Assembly: GCA_001310415.1 (NCBI GenBank)
Contig: BAXE01000002.1
Location: 186,001 to 250,000 of the forward strand
Length of the DNA: 64,000 nt
Direction: 5' to 3'
Source: Enterovibrio sp. JCM 19048
GTDB taxonomy: Bacteria > Pseudomonadota > Gammaproteobacteria > Enterobacterales > Vibrionaceae
Shown: positions 19,297 to 28,905 of the stretch, in pieces
Layout: every line of letters starts with the position of its first letter
How positions within the stretch are numbered: position 1 is the stretch's first letter
Notes under the pieces: model-generated
What the model saw: the letters and a program-made list of their open reading frames with translations, nothing else
What the model was told of the DNA's origin: nothing
The model's database searches: none
Made by a program: the position numbers and the translations under genes

Positions 19297-21048
19297 TTAC
19301 ACTGCGCGGGCTTTGGCCTTTTGCAGTTTTTCGTAGGATGCGAGCAGTTTCTGGTGTGCACCAAATTGCGTGAGATCGGCATCAGCCGCTTCCAGACCGT
19401 AGAAGCGGATATCACCGGAAATGGAACTCCATACAGCCTCCGTTACAGCTTCGCCATAGGTAAAGCCAAACGCGCGGCGGTACTGTGCCGGATCACGGGA
19501 TTCATCCTGCGCAAGCTCAAGGCTCGCAATCAGGCAACGCATGAACATCAGTCGCTCTGGACTGTAGATGGTTGCGTTGTACTCAAGGCTCCAGGTTGCA
19601 AACTCCTGGGCTGAATCCAGTTCACCCATCGCCAGTGCCAGCAAACACTTCAGTTCTCCGATAGTCAGCGATTTCCAAGCGCTGCCAGCATCCGGGAGGA
19701 TACCCATCAGTTCACAGACCATGTAGCTGTCGTCGAAATCCGCCATGTCGAGCACGTCAAACAGGGATTCAACCTCATCATCGGCAAAGCCGGTTGCGAG
19801 TAGCATGGTCATTGCTTCGCGCAAATCTGTCCCGCGGTTGTTATTGCAAAGCTGCACTTCTTCTGGCGGATAAATCTCTGACCAGCCCGGTACGATAATG
19901 CGACAGCAGTTCACGCCAAGGTGGTCGTAATCGGCAATGTAGGCATCCGCGTCTTCGGCGTGCAGTTTACCCAGCAACCACTGCACTTCTTCTTCTGACG
20001 TACCGTCGAAATTCCATTCTGTGAACGGGTAGTCTGGGGTGTCTTTGAACATGTCCCAAGAGACGGTGCCTGATGAATCGACGAAGTGGGTTTCCAGGTT
20101 GTGGTGGTCGGCCACATCTTCATCGTGGAAAGATGGCGCTTCGAACACATCCAGATCTTTCAGGCCGCGCCCTTGCAGCAGTTCAGTCACGGTACGTTCG
20201 AACGCCACCTGGAAGCGTGGGTGTGCGCCCCATGATGTAAAGCAGGTACCGTTGTTTGGATTAAACAGGGTGACGCAAACAACCGGGTATTTTCCGCCCA
20301 TTGACGCATCGTAAACCACGATTGGGAAACCTTCCGCTTCCAGCGCATCGATAGACGCCTTGATCGTTGGGAAGCGGGCAATCACTTCTGCCGGCACTTC
20401 CGGCATGCTGATGCGCTGCGCAATAATGCGGTTTTTAACAGCGCGCTCAAACACCTCTGACAGTGCCTGGCTGCGTGCTTCTGTCGCGGTGTTACCCGCA
20501 GACATGCCGTTCGAAACATACAGGTTGCCGATGATGTTCATCGGGATGTAAACCGTTTGCTGGTCTTTTTGGCGTACGAATGGCAGCGCGCAGATGCCAC
20601 GATCTTCGTTACCTGATTGCAGGTCGATCAAGTCTGAGCCAGCCAGCATCTCTTCCGGATCGTAAAACGCGCGGGTAGGTCCATCTAGCAGGCCATCAGG
20701 CAAGCAGTCGTCGTCTTCCAGCGGGAACCATTTTTCATTTGGGTAATGGACGAAATCAGCGTTAGCGATGTCATCTCCCAGGAAGTAATCGGCATAGAAG
20801 TAGTTACAGGAAAGACGCTCAAAATACTCCCCCAGCGCGGATGCCAAAGCCGCTTTCTGGCTGGCGCCCTTACCATTGGTGAAGTTCATTGGCGCATCAA
20901 CATCGCGAATATGGACTGACCAAACGTTAGGGACAGGGTTGAGCCAGGAGATCGGCTCTACGTTAAAGCCGGCCGCTTTCAGTTTGGTTTCAAAACCGTT
21001 GATGGATTCTTCCAGCGCGGCGTCTTTACCGGGGATATAAGTTTTCAT
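19297..21048 (-). CDS. ycaO: YcaO, ribosomal protein S12 methylthiolation factor
   Basis: YcaO-fold ATP-dependent protein which in E. coli supports RimO in beta-methylthiolation of Asp in ribosomal protein S12. It aligns throughout: WLNPVPNVWSVHIRD, FTNGKGASQKAALASALGEY, LIDLQSGNEDRGICALPF, IPMNIIGNLYVSNGMSAGNT and VTELLQGRGLKDLDVF. A C-terminal TPR-like region is typical of the non-azoline subgroup. The start at 21048 (MKTYIPGKDAALEES) matches the E. coli N-terminus; the 22 residues before it in the longer frame do not. 583 residues, intact. No precursor peptide or dehydrogenase gene is nearby, so azoline natural-product synthesis is unlikely. Confidence 0.93.
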   Translation of the reverse strand: MKTYIPGKDAALEESINGFETKLKAAGFNVEPISWLNPVPNVWSVHIRDVDAPMNFTNGKGASQKAALASALGEYFERLSCNYFYADYFLGDDIANADFVHYPNEKWFPLEDDDCLPDGLLDGPTRAFYDPEEMLAGSDLIDLQSGNEDRGICALPFVRQKDQQTVYIPMNIIGNLYVSNGMSAGNTATEARSQALSEVFERAVKNRIIAQRISMPEVPAEVIARFPTIKASIDALEAEGFPIVVYDASMGGKYPVVCVTLFNPNNGTCFTSWGAHPRFQVAFERTVTELLQGRGLKDLDVFEAPSFHDEDVADHHNLETHFVDSSGTVSWDMFKDTPDYPFTEWNFDGTSEEEVQWLLGKLHAEDADAYIADYDHLGVNCCRIIVPGWSEIYPPEEVQLCNNNRGTDLREAMTMLLATGFADDEVESLFDVLDMADFDDSYMVCELMGILPDAGSAWKSLTIGELKCLLALAMGELDSAQEFATWSLEYNATIYSPERLMFMRCLIASLELAQDESRDPAQYRRAFGFTYGEAVTEAVWSSISGDIRFYGLEAADADLTQFGAHQKLLASYEKLQKAKARAV

Positions 21049-21267
21049 GACTTTCTCGTTCTTGTGAGCAGGCGCGAAGTATATACCCAGTTGCGAGGGG
21101 CTGCACATACACATTGCTTGACCTCATTTCGTTTTATGCCAAAGGTGCAAAGTCGTGCGACTCGCATCGGATATGTCGCATGCACGCAAAAAATAGCTGT
21201 TTTTATAGGCAGGCGATGTCTAATCTGCGTTATATTCGAGATATCAAGTCGTTAATGGTTGAGGAAT

Positions 21268-22427
21268 ATGAAAGTATTTGGCGCTGGTTTGTTGTTTCTT
21301 TGCACTCTTTTTCCGGCTTATGCCAGCGACCCGGATTTTGCCCGTCACCTAAACCGTATTGAGCAGTTGCTGGCAAACGATCAGTTCACCGAAGCTTCCC
21401 AGTTAGCCAAGGCCCTTGTGGCTGACAATGAGGAGCAGGAAGCGCTGCACCAGCGTTTACTCGGGTACATTTACCTTCATGAAGGAAATGCTGACCGCGC
21501 TGCCATGGCCTATACCAAAGCGCTGGAATACAAAAAACTGCCGGATAACCTTCGAAAAGATGTACTGGGCGCGCTGGTTTCACTCTCAATGACGCGCGGC
21601 AGGCCAGAAATTGCGGTGCTCTATGGTGAAATGTATGTCAGTGAATACCCGCCGTTTCAACCGGTTGAACAGTTGTATGCCCGCGCACTTTTCAGCGAAA
21701 AGGATTATCAAAAGGCGCTTGAACACGCCAACGCCATCATTGCGCGCTATGCCGATGCCCCTGAGTATATTTGGCAAATTAAGTTGCTGAGCGAGGAGCA
21801 ACTCAACCAAAACCGTGCACTTATCAATACAATCCGGCTTGTGCAACTGAAGTACGGGGATGACATCCGCTGGGAGCGCAAAAAAGCAGGAGCCTACTCG
21901 CGGCTGGGCGATTTTGGTAAAGCGGCTGATACGCTGGCGCAACAACTCGACAGTGGCGCCGAACTAAACGGGCAGGACTATGTGGATCTTGCTCAATTTG
22001 CGGCGATGGCGGGAAAACCTTATCAGGCTATTGATTGGCTCGACAAAGGACTGGAAGCTGGCGCTATCGTTGCGGACAGAGATTTTGATCAGCGCAAACT
22101 CCAACTCTATATCCAGGCTGCTGAGTGGACCAAGGCTGGGACATTGCCAGCAAGTTAAACCAGCAACCGGAATTGCCGCTACTCCGTGCGCAGTGCCGAA
22201 TCGCTTCCCAACTGCAACGATGGCCTGAAGCTGCAAGCTTGGCACAACAGGCTATCGATTTAGGAGGCGAAGAGGATACGTTTCTTTGGCAAATCCTGGG
22301 TTACAGTGCAATGAAGACCAATGACAAAGTCACTGCCCGTTATGCTTACGAAACACTGAAAGCCCTAGACCCGGACAGCGATGCAGAGGTGTGGCTTAAA
22401 ACGCTGGATCTGATGGAAACCAAATAG
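21268..22427 (+). CDS. Secreted tetratricopeptide-repeat protein
   Basis: The ATG at 21268 follows GAGGAAT. A signal peptide (VFGAGLLFLCTLFPAYAS) is followed by helical repeats with TPR character, for example DNEEQEALHQRLLGYIYLHE, ADRAAMAYTKALEYK, LGDFGKAADTLAQQL and PYQAIDWLDKGLEAGA. One base is lost near 22136, moving the last ~95 residues to another frame; restored length is 386. Probably periplasmic protein-protein adapter; partner unknown. Divergent from ycaO. Confidence 0.75.
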
Positions 22428-22476
22428 CGTTATCGTTTTATTTCTCCGGCCACGGGCTTCAATTCAAGCAATTGGA

Positions 22477-24084
22477 TCAGCCGTGGCCTTTCTGTGTGCC
22501 AAACTGGCGGTACATGAGGCTCTCCATTTTCAAGCCAGCGCCACCCCGTAAAACGTTGGTGGTGAATTCCACCGTTTCCAGTTTGTAGTAAAGGGGCACG
22601 GTCACCTGTTGTTCTGCAATGCGCAGATGAAGTTCGTTAATCACCTGACGCTGCGCATCCCCTTCAGTTTGGAGTAAGTACTCTCCCAGCAAACGGTCAA
22701 CAACCTCATCTTTAAAGTAATGATGGGCGTACCTTGGAGAATGGGGCGTTTGATACTCGCTGTTGAAGGCGGAGTCGAAATACAAAAAGGGTGTCTTTCC
22801 GGAAAAGTAATTGGTAATGCTGAGGTCGTAATTAGCATTTGCCATTTTCGCTTCGTATTCAGGAAAAGGGACGACTTCAGTACGCACTTTCAAGCCCACC
22901 GCAGCGAGCATTTCTGACGCAATATTGGCGGCAGAGATAAAATCACTCCATCCTGCAGGGGCAATAATTTTCAGTGAAAATGGCGCGCCAGAAGGCAACT
23001 CCCGCATCAGATCACCGTCAATGTCCATCAGCCCCAAATCGTCCAGAAGACGTTCGGCTGCTTTAGGGTGAAACCGGATGTAGTAAAGATGCTGTTCGGC
23101 GGCTGAGTTGGCAATCCAGTGTTCAAATTTGGACTCAAGGCCACTGGCGAGGGCAGCTTTCTCCCCCTGGCCAAAAACTGCAACGTCGATCAAAAGATCG
23201 CGTGAAAGACTCATGGAAACGGCGCGGCGAAAATCAACGTCATGAATAATATTGCGTTTTTCTTCGTCAGGATGTTTGAAATTAAACATCAGGCTGACGA
23301 TAGATGACGGTTTTTGATGGTAATGATAATCGCGGGAATAGGAAGCGTAGTTGCGCTCAATATCTGGAATAAAGGCGCTGGCCCAATCAAATTCGCCATT
23401 GCTGAGGCGCGAAATCAATTCGTCATTGCTGCTCACCAGCGGATAACGGATGCAATCAATTTCCAGAGATGCCTGCTGCCAGTAATGGGGGTTACGACAC
23501 TGAACAATGTTGTTGCTACTGAACGCTCTAATGGTGGTAAAGGGGCCGGTGCCGATAGGGTCAGCATTCAGGAACAAGCGTTTTTCGCTGACTTTCTCCC
23601 ATTGGTGCTTAGGTATAATCGCAACGTCCTGGAGTTGCCGGGCAATTTGTGCGTTTGGACGCGTTAACGAGATATAGACCTCATTTTGACCACGTTTCTC
23701 TACTCGATCAATCCATGTGCCGAGTGAATCATAATCCAGTTCAGGTTCATCTTTAATCAGGGAAAGGCTGTAAACCACATCATCTGCACTGAAGGGGTTG
23801 CCGTCGGACCAATGGATACCTTCACGCAGCGTGAGAGTGATACCTTTCAGATCTTCGGAAAGCAGGTAGCTTTCTGCGAGGCGGAAGTGAGTCTTGTCCT
23901 CCTCAAATATCATCAGAGGCTCGAAGATAAAATCCTGTGTTGTCGCAAGCTTATCCGTGCGGAAAGGGTTGTAGTTTTTCACGAACCCATTCGACAACTC
24001 AGGAATGATAGTCAGGGTGTTGGGTGACGCAGTTCCGGCGAAAGAGACAAGCACGAAACACAGCGTTAGCAAACGGGGCAACAT
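22477..24084 (-). CDS. Family 5 (peptide-type) extracellular solute-binding protein, orphan
   Basis: 535 residues, intact. Signal peptide LLTLCFVLVSFAGTASP, then the SBP family 5 pattern: FEPLMIFEEDKTHFRLAES, LREGIHWSDGNPFSADDVVY, IGTGPFTTIRAF and FRRAVSMSLSRDLLIDVAVF. Proteins of this class bind peptides, nickel or oligosaccharides for ABC import. No permease or ATPase of matching type is adjacent; the amino-acid importer on the other strand is a different class. It may feed a transporter elsewhere or act as a sensor ligand-binding protein. The G+A-rich hairpin near its stop may terminate it. Confidence 0.82.
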   Translation of the reverse strand: MLPRLLTLCFVLVSFAGTASPNTLTIIPELSNGFVKNYNPFRTDKLATTQDFIFEPLMIFEEDKTHFRLAESYLLSEDLKGITLTLREGIHWSDGNPFSADDVVYSLSLIKDEPELDYDSLGTWIDRVEKRGQNEVYISLTRPNAQIARQLQDVAIIPKHQWEKVSEKRLFLNADPIGTGPFTTIRAFSSNNIVQCRNPHYWQQASLEIDCIRYPLVSSNDELISRLSNGEFDWASAFIPDIERNYASYSRDYHYHQKPSSIVSLMFNFKHPDEEKRNIIHDVDFRRAVSMSLSRDLLIDVAVFGQGEKAALASGLESKFEHWIANSAAEQHLYYIRFHPKAAERLLDDLGLMDIDGDLMRELPSGAPFSLKIIAPAGWSDFISAANIASEMLAAVGLKVRTEVVPFPEYEAKMANANYDLSITNYFSGKTPFLYFDSAFNSEYQTPHSPRYAHHYFKDEVVDRLLGEYLLQTEGDAQRQVINELHLRIAEQQVTVPLYYKLETVEFTTNVLRGGAGLKMESLMYRQFGTQKGHG

Positions 24085-24421
24085 AGCTCTCTCGATATTG
24101 ATATTTATAAGAATTTTTCTTGAAATACACCCTACACTAAGCGTGAGATGTCATCAATCGCTACAAACTCTTGATGGAACACTTGGTTTGGGTAATTATG
24201 CATTCAAAATGACTTATTTTTTACCAACTTAAAGGTTAACAAATTGTTGCTGTTCGATCTGATGGATGTTATTTTCAGATAAACGAGCTTCAGTAGTGAA
24301 AAGTTTTGTAGCACGGACGACAGAGAAAGAATTCGCTGAACTCAGACCAGTTGCAGGCCCAAGACTGTTTCAGACTGGTTGTTGACAAGATGAAGTGCTT
24401 ATAAAGACAGGAGTCAAGCGC
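24085..24421. other. Divergent intergenic region, 337 bases
   Basis: Lies between the orphan binding protein and the amino-acid importer operon. It must hold both promoters. I see no gene or clear operator. Confidence 0.5.
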
Positions 24422-25186
24422 ATGAAGGAAGCAGTAGCGCTGCAGGTAAAAGATCTACACAAAACCTTTGGTCAGCATGAAGTACTCAAAGGCATTTCTT
24501 TAGATGCACATCGCGGTGATGTGATCTCCATTATCGGCTCCTCAGGCTCAGGTAAAAGCACCTTTTTGCGTTGTATCAATTTGCTTGAAACGCCAACCAG
24601 TGGCGAGATTTGGGTCAATGGTGAATTGATAGAGATGAAAAATGGCCGCCACGGCGAAGCGTCCCGGTCAATGACAAACAAGTCCAACGCATCCGCTCCC
24701 GCCTTGCCATGGTTTTCAGGGCTTCAATCTCTGGTCTCACATGACCGTCATCGAAAATGTTATTGAAGCGCCCATCCACGTCTTGGGCGTTCCTAAGGCT
24801 GAAGCCATGGAGCGCGCAGAGGCTTTCCTGCAGCGGGTACTTGTGGGAACGCCGTGATTATTATCCGGGGCACCTCTCTGGTGGACAGCAACAGCGCGCA
24901 GCGATTGCCCGTGCACTGGCGGTAGAACCCGAAGTATTGTTGTTCGATGAACCGACCTCAGCGCTCGACCCCGAGCTAGTCGGTGAAGTGCTCAACGTCA
25001 TGAAAAGCCTGGCTGAAGAAGGCCGTACCATGCTGGTGGTCACCCACGAGATGGCGTTTGCCCGTGACGTATCCAACCATGTGATGTTTTACATCAGGGT
25101 TTAGTGGAAGAGCAGGGGGACCCAGCTAAGCTATTTACGAGCCTGAGTCAGAACGACTGAAACAGTTTATTTCTTCAATTTACTAG
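24422..25186 (+). CDS. Polar amino-acid ABC importer, ATP-binding subunit (HisP/ArtP-like)
   Basis: Walker A is [21 protein letters not shown]-loop, signature [20 protein letters not shown] and Walker [20 protein letters not shown] are readable, then [19 protein letters not shown]. The frame is broken at five places (near 24660, 24717, 24838, 25089 and 25143). Four look like single-base losses and the one near 24838 is a net loss of two. Restored length is about 256 residues, as HisP. The stop at 25186 follows the family ending [11 protein letters not shown]. First gene of a four-gene importer operon for basic or polar amino acids. It is the most damaged gene in the window. Confidence 0.85.
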
Positions 25187-25276
25187 GCTTACCAAGCCCA
25201 AACGCGTTTCAACGCACAAGACAGGTGGCAAAGGAGTCACGCCATCTGATTGAAATATCCATAAGGAGACAGAAAG

Positions 25277-26039
25277 ATGAAAAAATGGTTAGTTGCCGCA
25301 GCGGTTACCGCTGCACTTGGCGCGACAGCTGTTCAGGCAAAAGATTGGAAAGATGTTCGTATCGCTGTAGATGTACCTTATGAACCCTTCGAATACAAAG
25401 CGCCAGACGGCACGCTGACCGGCTTCGAAGTGGATCTGGGTAATGCTGTGTGTGAAAACGCCAAGATTAACTGTTCTTGGGTTGTTCAGGCATGGGATGG
25501 CATTATTCCGGGTCTTCAGGCGCGCAAATACGACGTCATTTTTTCTTCCATGTCTATCACCCCAGAGCGTGCTGAGCAGGTGGCATTTTCTCAGCCATAC
25601 TACAACACGCCAAGCGGCTACTTCGCACCTAAAGGGTCAGACCTGAACCCTGCTGACGCAGACTCTATGAAAGGCAAACGTATCGGCGTTCAGCGCGGTA
25701 CTATCCAAGACACCCACGCGACAGACACCTTCGGCAAGATTGCGACATCAAACGCTACACCACAGGCGACGATCTGGTTCTTGATCTGCAAGGTGGCCGT
25801 TTGGATATCGTCCTGATCGACTTCCCGGTTGGTGAAGCGTCAATTCTGGGCGGTAAAGATGGCGATACTTTCGAAGCAGTGGGCGAAACCATCCAGCTGG
25901 GCAACGGTGTGGGTGCTGCGTTCCGTAAGCGTGATAAAGAGCTGGTAGAGATCTTCAATACGTCGTTGGCGGAAGTGAAAGCGAACGGCAAATACGAGAG
26001 ATCATGAATAAGTACTTTAAGTACAACATCAAAATGTAA
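25277..26039 (+). CDS. Family 3 periplasmic amino-acid-binding protein
   Basis: Signal peptide KKWLVAAAVTAALGATAVQA, then the family 3 pattern: VDVPYEPFEYKAPDGTLTGF, DVIFSSMSITPERAEQVAFS, QPYYNTPSGYFAPKG, RIGVQRGTIQDTHATD and LGNGVGAAFRKRDKELVEI. The lysine/arginine/ornithine- or histidine-binding group fits best. Two bases are lost (near 25741 and 25996); the real C-terminus is EIMNKYFKYNIKM, ending at 26039. Restored length is 254 residues. It is the second gene of the importer operon, before a structured spacer. Confidence 0.88.
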
Positions 26040-26049
26040 CCCAGCTTCT

Positions 26050-26151
26050 TAGTTGGAGCGATAGCGGCGTTGCTTGCGTGCGTTCATCCCAATCACATAG
26101 GAAACCTATGTTCACGGGGGAGTCACGTACCCGTTGCCTTAGCTCCAACTA
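26050..26151. repeat. Long imperfect inverted repeat (structured inter-cistronic element)
   Basis: The outer arms TAGTTGGAGC (26050-26059) and GCTCCAACTA (26142-26151) are perfectly complementary. The apex CATAGG-AAA-CCTATG (26096-26110) is a perfect hairpin, with partial pairing between. The whole could fold as a ~100-base stem-loop. It resembles intergenic repeats I recall from Vibrio genomes, but I cannot confirm copy number here. Confidence 0.65.
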
Positions 26152-26175
26152 CTTTGCAGCTAATAAAGCTCTAGG

Positions 26176-26198
26176 GGGAGCGGGATTCGCTCCCTTTT
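26176..26198 (+). terminator. Terminator-like hairpin between binding-protein and permease genes
   Basis: GGGAGCG-GGATT-CGCTCCC followed by TTTT. Partial termination here would give more binding protein than permease, a common layout in such operons. Confidence 0.75.
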
Positions 26199-26275
26199 GA
26201 CTGATAAGCGAAAACTGAATACAAGATCCATAAAGCGGTAGTTTCGCTATCGGTTTATTCGTGCAGGAGGAAGGG

Positions 26276-26977
26276 ATGTTAGATCTGCATGGTTACGGCC
26301 CATCAATCTTTTTGGGCGCAATTCTGACCGTCGAATTGGCGGTACTTTCTGCCATTATTGCTGTGTTACTGGGATTAGTAACAGCACTGGCCCGTCTTTC
26401 AAAAAACCGTTTCGCCCGTGGCGTAGCAACGGTTTATTCCACTGTGGTTCGGGGCGTACCCGATCTGGTGCTGATGCTGCTGATATTCTTTGGCGCACAG
26501 ATCATGATGAACAACTTCTCCGACTGGCTCTACGACAAATACGACATCGATATTTTTATCAATATCGATGAGTTCACTGCTGGTGTTTCCACTATTGGGT
26601 TTATCTTCGGTGCCTATATGGCTGAAACCTTCCGCGGTGCATTCCTGGCGGTTGATCGTGGTCAGTTGGAAGCAGGCACAGCCTATGGCATGAGCCCGTG
26701 GATGATCTTCCGCCGCATCATGTTCCCGCAAATGATGCGTCATGCACTCCCAGGCATCGGCAATAACTGGCTGGTGCTGGTAAAAACGACAGCACTGGTG
26801 TCAGTGATTGGTCTGGCGGACATGACTCGTTTGGCAAAAGAAGCAGCAGGGGCAGTGAACGAGCCATTCAAATTCTTTATTCCGGTAGCGATAGTCTACC
26901 TGTTGATCACCTCGGTATCTGAGCTTGGCCTAAAACGGCTGGAGCGCAAATTCAGTGCTGGTGTAGTAAGAGGCTGA
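26276..26977 (+). CDS. Amino-acid ABC importer permease 1 (HisQ/ArtQ-like)
   Basis: Intact inner-membrane permease of 233 residues with about five helices. The ATG at 26276 (MLDLHGYGPS) follows a strong AGGAGG. The early helix ILTVELAVLSAIIAVLLGLV and TVVRGVPDLVLMLLIFFGAQ are typical. The EAA loop that contacts the ATPase is EAGTAYGMSPWMIFRRIMFP. It pairs with the permease at 26989-27711. Confidence 0.9.
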   Translation: MLDLHGYGPSIFLGAILTVELAVLSAIIAVLLGLVTALARLSKNRFARGVATVYSTVVRGVPDLVLMLLIFFGAQIMMNNFSDWLYDKYDIDIFINIDEFTAGVSTIGFIFGAYMAETFRGAFLAVDRGQLEAGTAYGMSPWMIFRRIMFPQMMRHALPGIGNNWLVLVKTTALVSVIGLADMTRLAKEAAGAVNEPFKFFIPVAIVYLLITSVSELGLKRLERKFSAGVVRG

Positions 26978-26988
26978 GGAGACAGGGC

Positions 26989-27711
26989 ATGTTAGATTCA
27001 ATTTACGCACTTTTAGACCAAAACCAAATCTTCACGTCGACCACTATCCTTCATTACTGGGATGGCCTGGTGGTGACCGTTCAGTTGGTGTTTCTGTCGT
27101 TGGTATTGGGACTTATCCTGTCTGTACCACTAGCGGTGGCAAGAACATCGAAAAACCCTTGGATCAACCGTCCTGTATGGGTTTACGTCTATATCTTCCG
27201 CGGCACCCCGCTGCTAATCCAGCTTTACCTTATTTACTACGGTGTGGCGACGATTGAAGGTATCCAGCAATCCATGTTTTGGGCCGTGGTGGAAGATGCG
27301 TTTTATCCTTGTTTGTTGGCTTTTGTGCTCAACACTGCTGCTTATACAACAGAGATCCTGCGTGGTGCGATGGTAGCGACGCCAGCGGGCGAAATTGAAG
27401 CGGGCAAGGCTTACGGAATGTCGCGCTTTACCATTCTGCGCCGCATTATTTTGCCATCAGCATTCCGCCGTGCTTTACCGGCTTACAGTAATGAAGTGAT
27501 CTTTATGCTGCACGCCAGTTCGATTGCCTCTGTGGTAACAATCATTGATTTGACCGGCGCAGCACGCGATATCTACGCCCGTTTCTACGCGCCGTTTGAT
27601 GCTTTCCTGTTTGTGGCCGCGATTTACCTTTGCCTGACCTTTACCATCGTGTACGGCTTTAAGCGGCTGGAACACCGTTGGCATAGGCATTTAAGACCGT
27701 TGGAGTCGTAG
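26989..27711 (+). CDS. Amino-acid ABC importer permease 2 (HisM/ArtM-like)
   Basis: 240 residues, intact, 11 bases after permease 1. The family marker YIFRGTPLLIQLYLIYYG and EAA loop EAGKAYGMSRFTILRRIILP are clear. Last gene of the importer operon, followed by a terminator at 27757-27787. Confidence 0.9.
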   Translation: MLDSIYALLDQNQIFTSTTILHYWDGLVVTVQLVFLSLVLGLILSVPLAVARTSKNPWINRPVWVYVYIFRGTPLLIQLYLIYYGVATIEGIQQSMFWAVVEDAFYPCLLAFVLNTAAYTTEILRGAMVATPAGEIEAGKAYGMSRFTILRRIILPSAFRRALPAYSNEVIFMLHASSIASVVTIIDLTGAARDIYARFYAPFDAFLFVAAIYLCLTFTIVYGFKRLEHRWHRHLRPLES

Positions 27712-27756
27712 AGCAGAATCGAGAGACGAGAAAAAGCAGACTCGAGAAAGATAAAG

Positions 27757-27787
27757 AAAAAGCCAGCAACCGAATTGCTGGCTTTTT
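27757..27787. terminator. Terminator after the amino-acid importer operon
   Basis: AAAAAGCCAGCAA / TTGCTGGCTTTTT hairpin with A and T flanks, usable from both sides. Confidence 0.85.
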
Positions 27788-27812
27788 GCTATCGAATTGA
27801 CACACTATGATG

Positions 27813-27912
27813 CTCTAGTCTCTAGTCTCTAGTCTCTAGTCTCTAGTCTCTAGTCTCTAGTCTCTAGTCTCTAGTCTCTAGTCTCTAGTCTCTAGTCTCT
27901 AGTCTCTAGTCT
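27813..27912. repeat. Perfect heptanucleotide tandem repeat, 14 copies
   Basis: CTCTAGT repeated 14 times plus two bases without interruption. The last bases form part of the xthA stop codon (27911-27913, minus strand). Because the unit is seven bases and contains CTAG, every frame meets a stop within three units. Confidence 0.97.
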
Positions 27913-28716
27913 ACTTAAACTCCGCCCAAATCGGCGCGTGGTCTGAAGGCTTCTCAATACCACGCAGTTCATAGTCGATACCGGTATCGATGCATTCGGC
28001 TGCCAGAGATGGCGTAGCCAGAATCACGTCAATGCGCAGGCCACGGTTGTCATCAAAACCGCGGGAGCGGTAATCAAACCATGAGAACTTGTCATCAACA
28101 TCTGGGTATTGCTGGCGGAAAGTGTCTACAAAACCCCAGTCCATCAGGGTGGCCAGCATCTGGCGCTCTTGCGGTTGGAATGAACACTTGCCGGTTTTCA
28201 GCCAGCGTTTGCGGTTAACTTCGCCAATACCGATGTCTAAATCGATCGGGCTGATGTTGATGTCACCCATCACAATCAGCTTCTCGTCATTGCTGCGAGA
28301 GCTGTTCAGGTAAGTCATCAGATCCTGGTAAAACTTCACTTTGGCCGGGAACTTGGTTTCGTGCTCAATGTTCTCGCCTGGGGGAAATAGCCGTTCAGTA
28401 CGGTCACTTCGCTTCCATCTTCTTTTTTGAAGGTTGCCATAATCATTCGGCGCTGGGCATCGTCTTCATCCGTTGGGAAGCCTTTTTGAACACTTAGTGG
28501 CTCTTGCTTGCACAGCATGGCGACGCCGTAGTGGGCTTTCTGGCCGTGAAAATAGACTTTGTAACCCATGGCTTCGACGTCTTCGACTGGAAAGGCTTCG
28601 TCATGAACCTTGATTTCCTGAAGGCCGATAACGTCAGGTTGGTGTTTTTCAATCAGCGCCTGAAGTTGATGAAGGCGGGCGCGCAATCCATTGATATTAA
28701 AGGAAATGACTTTCAT
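27911..28716 (-). CDS. xthA: Exodeoxyribonuclease III
   Basis: AP endonuclease and 3'-5' exonuclease in base excision repair. [27 protein letters not shown] (catalytic Glu), [16 protein letters not shown] (Asp/Asn pair) and the C-terminal [11 protein letters not shown] (Asp-His) are the metal and catalytic motifs. One G is lost near 28379 (NGYFPQ to [10 protein letters not shown]). Restored length is 268 residues, as in E. coli. Its stop codon abuts the heptamer repeat. Confidence 0.95.
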
Positions 28717-28905
28717 GCTGATTTACTTCTCTTTGTCTGAAATGCGTTGAGTGCCACCTAGTGTATCTGAATCTTCCCTAACGCGCTGAACAATAACGGT
28801 TGTTTTATCGCGGTAGGATCAGGGCTGATGGCGGAAAATTCTCACCTTTACAACTATGCTTTAGAAATGATGCGGTTACGACTTTTGCGCTGAAGGGAGA
28901 GGGGC

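Noticed and set aside
19297..21048. YcaO as part of a RiPP (azoline) cluster
   Set aside because: It aligns along its length with E. coli YcaO beside pfl genes, and no precursor peptide or dehydrogenase is nearby.
27813..27912. Phase-variable coding repeat
   Set aside because: The array lies past the xthA stop and before a terminator; it is not inside a reading frame or an obvious promoter spacer.
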